Under the pieces are notes generated by a model. It was not told the origin of the DNA. It saw only the letters and a list, made by a program, of their open reading frames with translations, and did no database searches. From Pseudobutyrivibrio sp. 49 (lineage in GTDB: Bacteria > Bacillota > Clostridia > Lachnospirales > Lachnospiraceae), in the NCBI RefSeq assembly GCF_900100545.1, contig NZ_FNDP01000007.1, positions 62,001 to 126,000 of the forward strand: a stretch of DNA of 64,000 bases, in the 5' to 3' direction. Made by a program: the position numbers and the translations under genes. Below are positions 35,494-42,409 of this stretch, piece after piece (positions within the stretch are counted from its first letter, which is position 1; every line of letters begins with the position of its first letter).

Positions 35494-35532
35494 AAAATAC
35501 ACCCCGCCGAAAACGGTGGGGTGTATTTTGCT
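35494..35532 (+). terminator. Intrinsic terminator of the rubrerythrin gene
   Basis: Long stem AATACACCCCGCCG/CGGTGGGGTGTATT with an AAAA loop and flanking A- and T-runs. Confidence 0.92.
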
Positions 35533-35620
35533 TTATCTCTTTATCTCTTTATCGCTTCGATTTGCATCCACTTTAAAGTGAATATATAATAGACCAAGTT
35601 GTATATTTATAAGGAGAGTA

Positions 35621-37510
35621 ATGTATATTATGAAAGAACAATTCAAACCTTACATTCCAGCGGATAAGGTTACTCCAGAGATGACTCCTACATCTATTAT
35701 TATGGGTCTTCTTCTTGCTGTAATCTTTGGCGCTGCTAACGCATATCTTGGTCTCAGAGTAGGTATGACTGTATCTGCATCTATTCCAGCCGCAGTTATT
35801 TCTATGGCTGTTATTCGCGTTATTATGAAAAAGGATTCTATCCTTGAAAGCAATATGGTTCAGACAATTGGTTCTGCAGGTGAAAGCCTTGCAGCAGGTG
35901 CTATCTTTACAATGCCAGCACTTTTTATCTGGGCTAAGGAAGGTGTTATGGACAAGCCTTCACTCATTACTATTACAGTAATCGCACTTTTCGGTGGTTT
36001 ACTTGGAGTATTCTTCATGGTTCCACTTCGTAGTGCACTTATCGTTCAGGAGCACGGCGTGCTTCCATATCCAGAGGGAACAGCTTGTGCAGAGGTTCTT
36101 CTTGCTGGTGAGGAAGGTGGTTCATCTGCTAAGTCAGTATTTGTTGGTATGGGTATTGGTGCAGCTGTAAAGTTCATCGTTGATGGTCTTTGCGCAATCC
36201 AGGGCGTATTCACAATTAAGCTTCAGTCTCTTAAGACAGAGTTTTCTGCTCAGGTATATCCAGCACTCGTTTCTGTTGGTTACATCTGTGGCCCACGTAT
36301 TTCTGCATATATGTTTGCAGGTGGTGTGCTTGGATGGTTCGTACTTATTCCAGCTATTGTTGCTTTTGGTGGCGATATCGTTATGTACCCAGCTAGCGCT
36401 TCTGTTGCAGAGCTTTATGCAGCACATGGTGCATCAGCTATCTGGTCAAACTACATCAAGTACATTGGTGCAGGTGCCGTAGCTTCAGCTGGTATCATTT
36501 CACTTATTAAGACACTTCCACTTATCGTTAGAACATTTGTGGATTCAATCAAGAGCATCAAGACTGCTGGCTCTACATCTACAGAGCGTACAGCACGTGA
36601 TATGGACATTCGTTTTGTACTTGGCTCTATCGTAGTTCTTATTCTTGCAATTTGGCTTGTACCAGCAGTACCTGTTACACTTCTTGGCGCAATCATCATC
36701 GTTGTATTCGGTTTCTTCTTTAGTGCCGTTTCTTCACGTATGGTTGGTCTTGTAGGTAGCTCAAACAACCCTGTTTCAGGTATGACAATCGCTACTATCC
36801 TTATCGCAACAATCTGCCTTAAGGCTATGGGTGATACAGGCGTACACGGAATGACAGGTGCTATCGCAATCGGTTCAGTTATTTGTATCGCAGCTTGTAT
36901 GGCTGGTGATACTTCACAGGATTTAAAGACAGGTTACATCCTTGGCGCTACACCAGTTAAGCAGCAGATTGGTGAAATCATCGGTACTGTTGCAGCAGCT
37001 CTTGCAATTGGTGGCGTTATGGTTCTTCTTGATTCAGCTTATGGATTTGGTTCAGACAAGCTTGCAGCTCCACAGGCTACAATGATGAAGATGGTTATCG
37101 AAGGTGTTATGGATGGAAATCTTCCTTGGACACTTATTTTCATCGGTGCATTCATCTCAATCACAATCGAGATTCTTGGTATTGCAGCACTTCCAGTTTC
37201 TATCGGACTTTACCTTCCACTTGAGCTTTCAGCTACAATCATGGTTGGTGGTCTTATCAGAAAGTTTGCTGATGCTAAGTATGGTAACAAGGAAGACGAG
37301 TCAGGAAAGGGTATCCTCTTCTGCTCAGGACTTATCGCTGGTGAAGGTATCGTAGGTGTACTCCTCGCTATCCTTACAGTAGCTGGTCTTGCTGATAAGA
37401 TGAATCTCAGCTCAGTAATTCCAACAGGAAATGCTCCAGCACTTGTACTTATTATTTTAGTAGCTGCAGCTGTTTACAAGTCAGCTATGGGAAAGAAGAA
37501 TGGCAAATAA
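35621..37510 (+). CDS. OPT-family oligopeptide transporter
   Basis: 629 residues, about 14-16 helices. Conserved blocks are GAANAYLGLRVGMTVSASIPAAV near the N-terminus, LPYPEGTACAEVL, GSSNNPVSGMTI, and GDTSQDLKTGY. OPT proteins import oligopeptides, glutathione or metal chelates, using the ion gradient. AAGGAG lies four bases before the ATG at 35621; the ATG at 35630 is also in frame. It overlaps the PqqD-like gene by eleven bases, so the two are made together. Confidence 0.94.
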   Translation: MYIMKEQFKPYIPADKVTPEMTPTSIIMGLLLAVIFGAANAYLGLRVGMTVSASIPAAVISMAVIRVIMKKDSILESNMVQTIGSAGESLAAGAIFTMPALFIWAKEGVMDKPSLITITVIALFGGLLGVFFMVPLRSALIVQEHGVLPYPEGTACAEVLLAGEEGGSSAKSVFVGMGIGAAVKFIVDGLCAIQGVFTIKLQSLKTEFSAQVYPALVSVGYICGPRISAYMFAGGVLGWFVLIPAIVAFGGDIVMYPASASVAELYAAHGASAIWSNYIKYIGAGAVASAGIISLIKTLPLIVRTFVDSIKSIKTAGSTSTERTARDMDIRFVLGSIVVLILAIWLVPAVPVTLLGAIIIVVFGFFFSAVSSRMVGLVGSSNNPVSGMTIATILIATICLKAMGDTGVHGMTGAIAIGSVICIAACMAGDTSQDLKTGYILGATPVKQQIGEIIGTVAAALAIGGVMVLLDSAYGFGSDKLAAPQATMMKMVIEGVMDGNLPWTLIFIGAFISITIEILGIAALPVSIGLYLPLELSATIMVGGLIRKFADAKYGNKEDESGKGILFCSGLIAGEGIVGVLLAILTVAGLADKMNLSSVIPTGNAPALVLIILVAAAVYKSAMGKKNGK

Positions 37511-37835
37511 AGAAAACTATTTAGATTTCGTATATGCGATATATTCTGACCTCATCTGGACTCAAACTGAGTCCGGAGAGGTCATTGTTGAAATGGAAAA
37601 TAAAGGATTCACAAACCGTGTGGCTCAGAAGTTCTTTAAGAAACCTGCAGTCAGCAAGATTACCCTCGAGGGCATGGGTTCATTTATCTGGACCTGTATT
37701 GATGGGTCGCGTAGTGTGTTTGATATCGGATTGCTTGTTCATGACAAGTATGGTGATGAAGCCGAGCCCCTCTACGAGCGCCTCAGCGTTTACATGAAGC
37801 ACCTTGAGCAGGTAGGGTTTGTGAAAAGAGTTTAA
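37500..37835 (+). CDS. PqqD-like peptide-binding protein
   Basis: 111 residues. The fold pattern matches PqqD / RiPP recognition elements: a beta strand region, then ISKITLEGMGSFIWTCIDGSRSVFDIGLLVHDKYG (written here as separate motifs GMGSFIW, CIDGSR and the helix VHDKYG). PqqD domains hold a precursor peptide for a radical SAM enzyme, but no such enzyme or precursor is nearby. The gene starts inside the OPT transporter gene, so it may bind the peptide that is imported or help the transporter. A terminator follows. Confidence 0.75.
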   Translation: MANKENYLDFVYAIYSDLIWTQTESGEVIVEMENKGFTNRVAQKFFKKPAVSKITLEGMGSFIWTCIDGSRSVFDIGLLVHDKYGDEAEPLYERLSVYMKHLEQVGFVKRV

Positions 37836-37840
37836 TTATT

Positions 37841-37876
37841 ATCGATCATCCAGAAATTGGGTGGTCGATTTTTTTT
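37841..37876 (+). terminator. Intrinsic terminator of the OPT-PqqD operon
   Basis: Ten-base stem with G-U pairs (TCGATCATCC with GGGTGGTCGA), seven-base loop, run of eight Ts. Confidence 0.82.
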
Positions 37877-37896
37877 GAAAATTTTTTTATAATCTT

Positions 37897-37943
37897 TGTA
37901 ATATACCAGATGTTTTTCCGTCTATATAGATGTAAGGCTTACA
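37897..37943 (+). promoter_or_regulatory. Candidate ECF-type promoter and palindromes upstream of the sigma gene
   Basis: TGTAAT (37897-37902) and CGTCTA (37919-37924) are 16 bases apart, which fits ECF -35/-10 spacing and the CGTC -10 of several Firmicutes ECF factors. Two perfect palindromes follow, TCTATATAGA (37921-37930) and TGTAAGGCTTACA (37931-37943). This suggests autoregulation of the sigma operon. By eye only. Confidence 0.45.
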
Positions 37944-37964
37944 AATTCAACAAAGGGGGAATCT

Positions 37965-38528
37965 ATGAAAGACGAAGAAATCATTGAGCTCTATTTCAAA
38001 AGAGATGAGCGTGCAATAGGGGAGACCGACGAAAAATATGGCGATTACTGTGCATCAATCGCTGATAAGATTTTGAAGAATGAGTTGGATGTGGAAGAAT
38101 GTCTGGATGATACATATCTAAGAGTTTGGAATGTTATTCCACCAACAAGACCAGAAATTTTCCGCATATTCATTGGTAAGATAACTAGAAATCTTGCCTT
38201 TGACAGATATGAGAAATTTCATGCCAAAAAGCGTGGCGGCGGAAATATAGAAGAGGTCTTGGATGAATTACAGGAATGTATTCCAGCGAATCACAACGTG
38301 GAGCAGTCAATTTTAGCAAATGAACTGTCTTATATCATCAACGATTTCGTAAAAAATCTTCCAGAGAAAGAAGCCCTCATTTTTGTAGGCAGATATTTTT
38401 ATACTGAAGACATAAGTGCTATTGGAAAGCGACTTGGGATGACAAATAATAATGTGTCAGTTACTTTAAATCGTATCAGAGCAAAGCTACAAAAAAGACT
38501 TTTGAAGGAGGGATATTTAGCATCATGA
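37965..38528 (+). CDS. ECF-type RNA polymerase sigma factor
   Basis: 187 residues. Region 2 (~20-90) has DVEECLDDTYLRVWNVIPP and FIGKITRNLAFDRYEKFHAKKR; region 4 (~125-185) has LPEKEALIFVGRYFYTEDISAIGKRLGMTNNNVSVTLNR as helix-turn-helix (quoted motifs: FVGRYFYTEDI, GMTNNNVSV). GGGGGAAT precedes the ATG. It overlaps the membrane anti-sigma-like gene by four bases (ATGA), as is typical for such pairs. Confidence 0.9.
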   Translation: MKDEEIIELYFKRDERAIGETDEKYGDYCASIADKILKNELDVEECLDDTYLRVWNVIPPTRPEIFRIFIGKITRNLAFDRYEKFHAKKRGGGNIEEVLDELQECIPANHNVEQSILANELSYIINDFVKNLPEKEALIFVGRYFYTEDISAIGKRLGMTNNNVSVTLNRIRAKLQKRLLKEGYLAS

Positions 38529-39436
38529 ATAAAGAAGAACTATATAAAAGCATGGATGGAATTGATGACGAAGTTCTCCTGAAGTATTACAAATACAAGC
38601 CAGCAAAAAAGATTATATATTTCAGGAAAGCTGCAGTTATTGCCGCAAGCATTTGCCTGGTAGTTGTTGCTGGAAGTGTTATAAAAATAATGAATAATAC
38701 ATCCGATGATATAGCAATAGAAAGTGCTATGCCAGAGACTGCAGCTGAAACATATACAGCAGAATCAAGCTCAGAGGAAAAGGGTGAAGATTCAGATGCA
38801 CTTTTGGAAAGTGCTGCGCCAGCAAGAAGCTTTACTATAACAGCCTGTGCATCTGAGAATGATAAGACTCTATTGGAATCTGGAAAGACCATACCATTAA
38901 AGCTTGGAGATTCATATACAACCTATGGTTTTAGTGGAACAGATAATAATGGAATAGGATTCCAGTTTTATCTTCCAAAGCTGATAGTAGAAGGCGATAA
39001 CATCGCAAATATTACTTATTCAGTAGATAAGTATGAAATGACTGTTTATAACTACAACTATGGAGTTGATGGAAAGGTGGATAAGAAGAGTGGCACCAGC
39101 GAGTTTGGAAAGCAATATACTGTAGCCTATGAAGATCAGTTAGATAAATACTTCCAGATAGTTGTCAGAGGTGATGTGGATTCTGATGAGAAAATTTACC
39201 ATGATATTTTTGAGCCAGATACAATACAGGATAAGCTGGCAGCAATTAATCAGATATTAGATGGTGTTAAGGTAAACTGCACAGTTACATACAAGGATGG
39301 TACCACAGAGGAAGCAGATATTGCTCTTTCAGCTGAGTATCATACTTATGATGAATTGGACGATGTATTTTGGGATAGTGATAAGACTGGAATTTATAAA
39401 GACGGAACTATCATTATGACCTTCGAATTAAAGTAG
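38525..39436 (+). CDS. Membrane anti-sigma-like protein
   Basis: 303 residues. A short cytoplasmic head (1-32; DGIDDEVLLKYYKY) precedes one helix (~33-50, AAVIAASICLVVVAGSVI), a Ser/Glu-rich linker and an extracellular beta-rich domain (~95-303). The position after an ECF sigma with a four-base overlap makes an anti-sigma role very likely; the cytoplasmic head would hold the sigma factor. The outer domain could sense an external signal. Confidence 0.75.
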   Translation: MNKEELYKSMDGIDDEVLLKYYKYKPAKKIIYFRKAAVIAASICLVVVAGSVIKIMNNTSDDIAIESAMPETAAETYTAESSSEEKGEDSDALLESAAPARSFTITACASENDKTLLESGKTIPLKLGDSYTTYGFSGTDNNGIGFQFYLPKLIVEGDNIANITYSVDKYEMTVYNYNYGVDGKVDKKSGTSEFGKQYTVAYEDQLDKYFQIVVRGDVDSDEKIYHDIFEPDTIQDKLAAINQILDGVKVNCTVTYKDGTTEEADIALSAEYHTYDELDDVFWDSDKTGIYKDGTIIMTFELK

Positions 39437-39456
39437 AAATAACGGAGGAAACCGCA

Positions 39457-40752
39457 ATGAAAAAGAGATTAATAAGTGCTTTGTTAATTGGATTGATTAT
39501 GACAGGAATGTTTGTAGGCTGTGGCAACTCTGGTGCAGGAGGAAATACAACTCCTGTAAAAGACCCAACAGAGCATAAAAACGTAAATACGAATGTAGAA
39601 GTAATTGGTGGGATGGGAGATTTTGATTCGGAATTAATTAAGTTCCTTGAAACAAAGGATTATGCAAATCAGAATTACATGATTTCACCAACCTCATATA
39701 AGGCAGCCCTTTGCCTTGCAATTGCGGGAGCTAATGGCGACACAAAAGAAGAGTTGCTTAAGGCCGCAGGTTTTGAAAATGAGGAGCAGATGAATAACTG
39801 GTATTCACTTGTTTATAATTCAACTGTAGATTTCAATGAGTGGCTCGCCGGGGATCAGAAGGAAGTAGAGGAAGCCAAGAAAAATGATGATTATTATATA
39901 GATGGAGAAGGAACTCCAGATGGAGCCTTTAAAATTGTAAATTCTATCTGGGCTAATGAAAGCCGTGGTGGAGAATTTAAGAAAGAATATATTGATAAGG
40001 TGGCAAAAAACTATGATGCTACTGCCGCTTCATTGCCAGGTGAAAAACTTACAGATTCCGTAAATTCTTGGGTGAATGAATCCACAAACGGCCAGATAGA
40101 AAAGCTTGCTGACAAATTAGATGATTACAAATTAATTCTTGCTAATGCTCTTTATTTGAGAGCACCATGGATGGACGAATTTGAAGAGTATTCGACTAAA
40201 GAAGACGAATTTAAGACTTTTGATGGAAGCAAAGTTAAGAAAGATTTCATGAACCAGACTAATGAGTTCTACTACTATGAGGAAGACGGTGGAAAGCTTG
40301 TAATTCTTCCTTTGAAGTATGGTGTAAAAACTGCATTTGTTCTTGGAAATATATCTGATTTAGACAACGCTATGAAAAATGCCCAGCGTTGTACAGTAGA
40401 TGTAAAGCTTCCAAAGATGGATATTGATAGTGAATTTGGAAGTGATACTCTGATTGGCTATCTCAATAGCCGAGGAGCTACATCTGCCTTTGGAGCAGGT
40501 GCGGATTTTTCAGAGATGACAGATGATGATGTTATGATTGATGAAATCATTCAGAAGACAAAGATTAAGACTGATGAAGAAGGTCTCGAGGCAGCCGCGG
40601 TAACAGCTATCATGATGATGGAATCAGCTATGGAACAGGAGGAACCAGAGATAAAAGAGTTCCACGCTGACGAGCCATTTAAGTTTATTGTATATACGGA
40701 ACTTGAAAATTCTGAGAATGAGATTTTGTTCTATGGACAGATGGTAGAGTAA
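39457..40752 (+). CDS. Lipoprotein serpin (serine protease inhibitor)
   Basis: 431 residues. The lipobox FVGC gives lipidated Cys22. The serpin core follows: YMISPTSYKAALCLAIAGANG, NSIWANESRGGEFKKEYI, LILANALYLRAPWMDEF, then the hinge DEEGLEAAAVTA and C-terminal HADEPFKFIVY...ILFYGQM. The Ala-rich hinge is what inhibitory serpins need to insert the loop after cleavage. By analogy with alpha-1-antitrypsin, P1-P1' falls around Ser-Ala or a neighbouring Met in IMMMESAM. It would trap secreted proteases at the cell surface. It is the third gene after the sigma and anti-sigma pair. Confidence 0.9.
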   Translation: MKKRLISALLIGLIMTGMFVGCGNSGAGGNTTPVKDPTEHKNVNTNVEVIGGMGDFDSELIKFLETKDYANQNYMISPTSYKAALCLAIAGANGDTKEELLKAAGFENEEQMNNWYSLVYNSTVDFNEWLAGDQKEVEEAKKNDDYYIDGEGTPDGAFKIVNSIWANESRGGEFKKEYIDKVAKNYDATAASLPGEKLTDSVNSWVNESTNGQIEKLADKLDDYKLILANALYLRAPWMDEFEEYSTKEDEFKTFDGSKVKKDFMNQTNEFYYYEEDGGKLVILPLKYGVKTAFVLGNISDLDNAMKNAQRCTVDVKLPKMDIDSEFGSDTLIGYLNSRGATSAFGAGADFSEMTDDDVMIDEIIQKTKIKTDEEGLEAAAVTAIMMMESAMEQEEPEIKEFHADEPFKFIVYTELENSENEILFYGQMVE

Positions 40753-40756
40753 AATA

Positions 40757-40785
40757 TTGAAATTTTATCGCAGCTGCGATAAAAT
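40757..40785 (+). promoter_or_regulatory. Promoter and palindromic operator of the HipBA-like module
   Basis: TTGAAA (40757-40762), 17 bases, TAAAAT (40780-40785). A perfect 24-bp palindrome with left arm ATTTTATCGCAG spans 40762-40785, covering the spacer and the -10. The start of transcription falls at about 40792, on the ATG itself, and no ribosome site is present, so the mRNA is probably leaderless. TATCG...CGATA resembles the TATCC...GGATA half-sites of the HipB operator. Confidence 0.75.
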
Positions 40786-40791
40786 AATCCT

Positions 40792-41364
40792 ATGAATAAA
40801 GATATATTATTAAATGATAAACTTAATAATTGCCATTTAAATTTACATACATTGAGTGAGCGCTCTGGGGTTGCGTATTCTACTATCTATAATTTGTTTA
40901 CTGGTAAAAAGAGTATTACAGATGCCAAGACTGAAAGCTTATATAGGATTGCCAGAGTTTTGGGAATAAGCATGGACGAGCTTTTTATTCAGTTTACTCA
41001 AAAAGATAATGGGCAGCCTATAAAGGATTTCTTGCTTATGTGGGAAGATGAGGTTATTGCATCGATTCGCGTTGGTGAAACTACTGTAAAGATTCAGCGC
41101 TTTGATGTAAATCCAATAAAACAGATTTTTTATAAGGATGAGATTAGCAGGTTTGAATTTGGAGAGATATTAAGACGTCGTTGTTGGGATGAGCACAGGC
41201 CAGATATTAAAGAGGTTTTAAAAATGATTGGTCTTGATGAGTTTAACCCCTATAAAATCTGCATGATAACTCATGGAAAAATGGTTCAAGACAAAACTTG
41301 GTTTAAATTCGAAGGAGAGACAATCTGCTATGCGGATTTGTTGAGGAAAAAGAATGCTTCCTAA
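40792..41364 (+). CDS. HTH (XRE-family) regulator, HipB/antitoxin-like, with extra C-terminal domain
   Basis: 190 residues. The helix-turn-helix (~15-62) contains LSERSGVAYSTIYNLFTGKKS and RIARVLGISMDELF (key turn SGVAYSTIYN). The C-terminal ~120 residues (WEDEVIASIRVGETTVKIQRF onward) are unlike ordinary HipB and might be the N-terminal subdomain that the short kinase behind it lacks. No Shine-Dalgarno sequence precedes the ATG. It overlaps the kinase gene by eleven bases and probably represses its own promoter. Confidence 0.75.
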   Translation: MNKDILLNDKLNNCHLNLHTLSERSGVAYSTIYNLFTGKKSITDAKTESLYRIARVLGISMDELFIQFTQKDNGQPIKDFLLMWEDEVIASIRVGETTVKIQRFDVNPIKQIFYKDEISRFEFGEILRRRCWDEHRPDIKEVLKMIGLDEFNPYKICMITHGKMVQDKTWFKFEGETICYADLLRKKNAS

Positions 41365-42112
41365 GATAGAAATTGGTCCAGAATATCTTGTTATGGAATC
41401 TGGTACAAGTGATGGAACTCAGATTAAATATTTCAAAGATAATAATTGGTATAAAATCGATCGGTATGGTGGAGAAGGTCAGGTTGAGGAACTTGCATCT
41501 GACATATTGACGCTAACAAATTTGCCAGATAAAGACTATGTTAAATATAGTCAAATCAAAATTAACGATGAATTTGGATGTATGAGTGAAAATTTTTTGC
41601 AGCCTAATGAGAGTTTCATTACTCTGTATAGACTTTATTCCAATATTCAGGGTGGCGATTTAGCAACAGTAACAGCAAGGATGGATTATGATGAGGCTAT
41701 AGATTATGTCCTTGAGTTTATGGATAAAAACGCCAAAGTTGATTTGAGAGAGTATTTAGCAAATACCTTTGCCATGGATGCGTTAATCCTAAATGAGGAC
41801 AGGCATTTTAATAATTTGGGGTTAATCTATGATGGGGAAAGATTTAGACCAGCACCCATATTTGATAATGGTAAGAGTCTTTTTGTAGGAAATAAACGGT
41901 ATTCGCAAGAGAAAGCAATGACAGAGAATAAGAAGAAAGCCTTTGCAAAAGCTTTCAGCGGAAGCTTCGATTTGAATGATAGCTATTTGAGAAAATATCG
42001 TTCTTTTGAATTTGATTATGATAGGATAGAGTCCTTTTTAAAGGAAAAAATTTCCGGGGAAGATACTGTTTATGATAGGCTTTATTCACTGATAGGAGTT
42101 ATTAAATTATGA
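41354..42112 (+). CDS. Compact HipA-like Ser/Thr kinase (putative toxin)
   Basis: 252 residues, much shorter than E. coli HipA (about 440) or HipT. It keeps a Gly/Ser nucleotide loop (ESGTSDGTQ), a candidate ATP Lys (WYKID), the catalytic loop LNEDRHFNNLG (Asp149) and the metal motif IFDNGKSLF (Asp171). It lacks the N-terminal subdomain of HipA. HipA-type toxins phosphorylate glutamyl- or other tRNA synthetases and stop translation; its target is unknown. It is translationally coupled on both sides. Confidence 0.78.
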   Translation: MLPKIEIGPEYLVMESGTSDGTQIKYFKDNNWYKIDRYGGEGQVEELASDILTLTNLPDKDYVKYSQIKINDEFGCMSENFLQPNESFITLYRLYSNIQGGDLATVTARMDYDEAIDYVLEFMDKNAKVDLREYLANTFAMDALILNEDRHFNNLGLIYDGERFRPAPIFDNGKSLFVGNKRYSQEKAMTENKKKAFAKAFSGSFDLNDSYLRKYRSFEFDYDRIESFLKEKISGEDTVYDRLYSLIGVIKL

Positions 42113-42357
42113 AGCTTGAGAAATTTAAACTAAATAAAAAAATCTTCAAACAGATAATAATCAAAGCAGCTACAGTCTCAGTTGGTATAAGTTTATTTAC
42201 TGTGGTAATGGATTTTATCTTAAAGCATGAGTTTTCATTGAATGATACAGTGATTTCTTGTTTACAAATGTTTGTAATATTGATCATACTGTACGTTGTC
42301 GCACCTTGGATGAGAAAAGCTTACGGAATTGACACAGAAAATAATGAAAATACTTGA
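42109..42357 (+). CDS. Small two-helix membrane protein, third gene of the HipBA-like module
   Basis: 82 residues. A basic N-terminus (KLEKFKLNKKIFK) and two hydrophobic helices (~18-36 and ~48-66), with both ends predicted to be cytoplasmic. It overlaps the kinase gene by four bases (ATGA), so it is made with it. I recognise no family. A membrane partner is not part of known HipBA or HipBST systems. Confidence 0.6.
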   Translation: MKLEKFKLNKKIFKQIIIKAATVSVGISLFTVVMDFILKHEFSLNDTVISCLQMFVILIILYVVAPWMRKAYGIDTENNENT

Positions 42358-42381
42358 CTCTAAACCAGGTTCATACTTTAA

Positions 42382-42409
42382 AATCCTCCTCAAATAGGAG
42401 GATTTTTTT
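42382..42409 (+). terminator. Terminator hairpin that contains the ribosome site of the next gene
   Basis: AAATCCTCCT, loop CAAAT, AGGAGGATTTTTTT. The right arm is also a perfect Shine-Dalgarno sequence (AGGAGG at 42396-42401), eight bases before the ATG at 42410. It can end the upstream transcript, and in a read-through mRNA it would hide the ribosome site. Confidence 0.8.

Noticed and set aside
36134-36768. Opposite-strand frames inside the OPT transporter gene
   Set aside because: Shadows caused by low stop frequency opposite a membrane protein gene.
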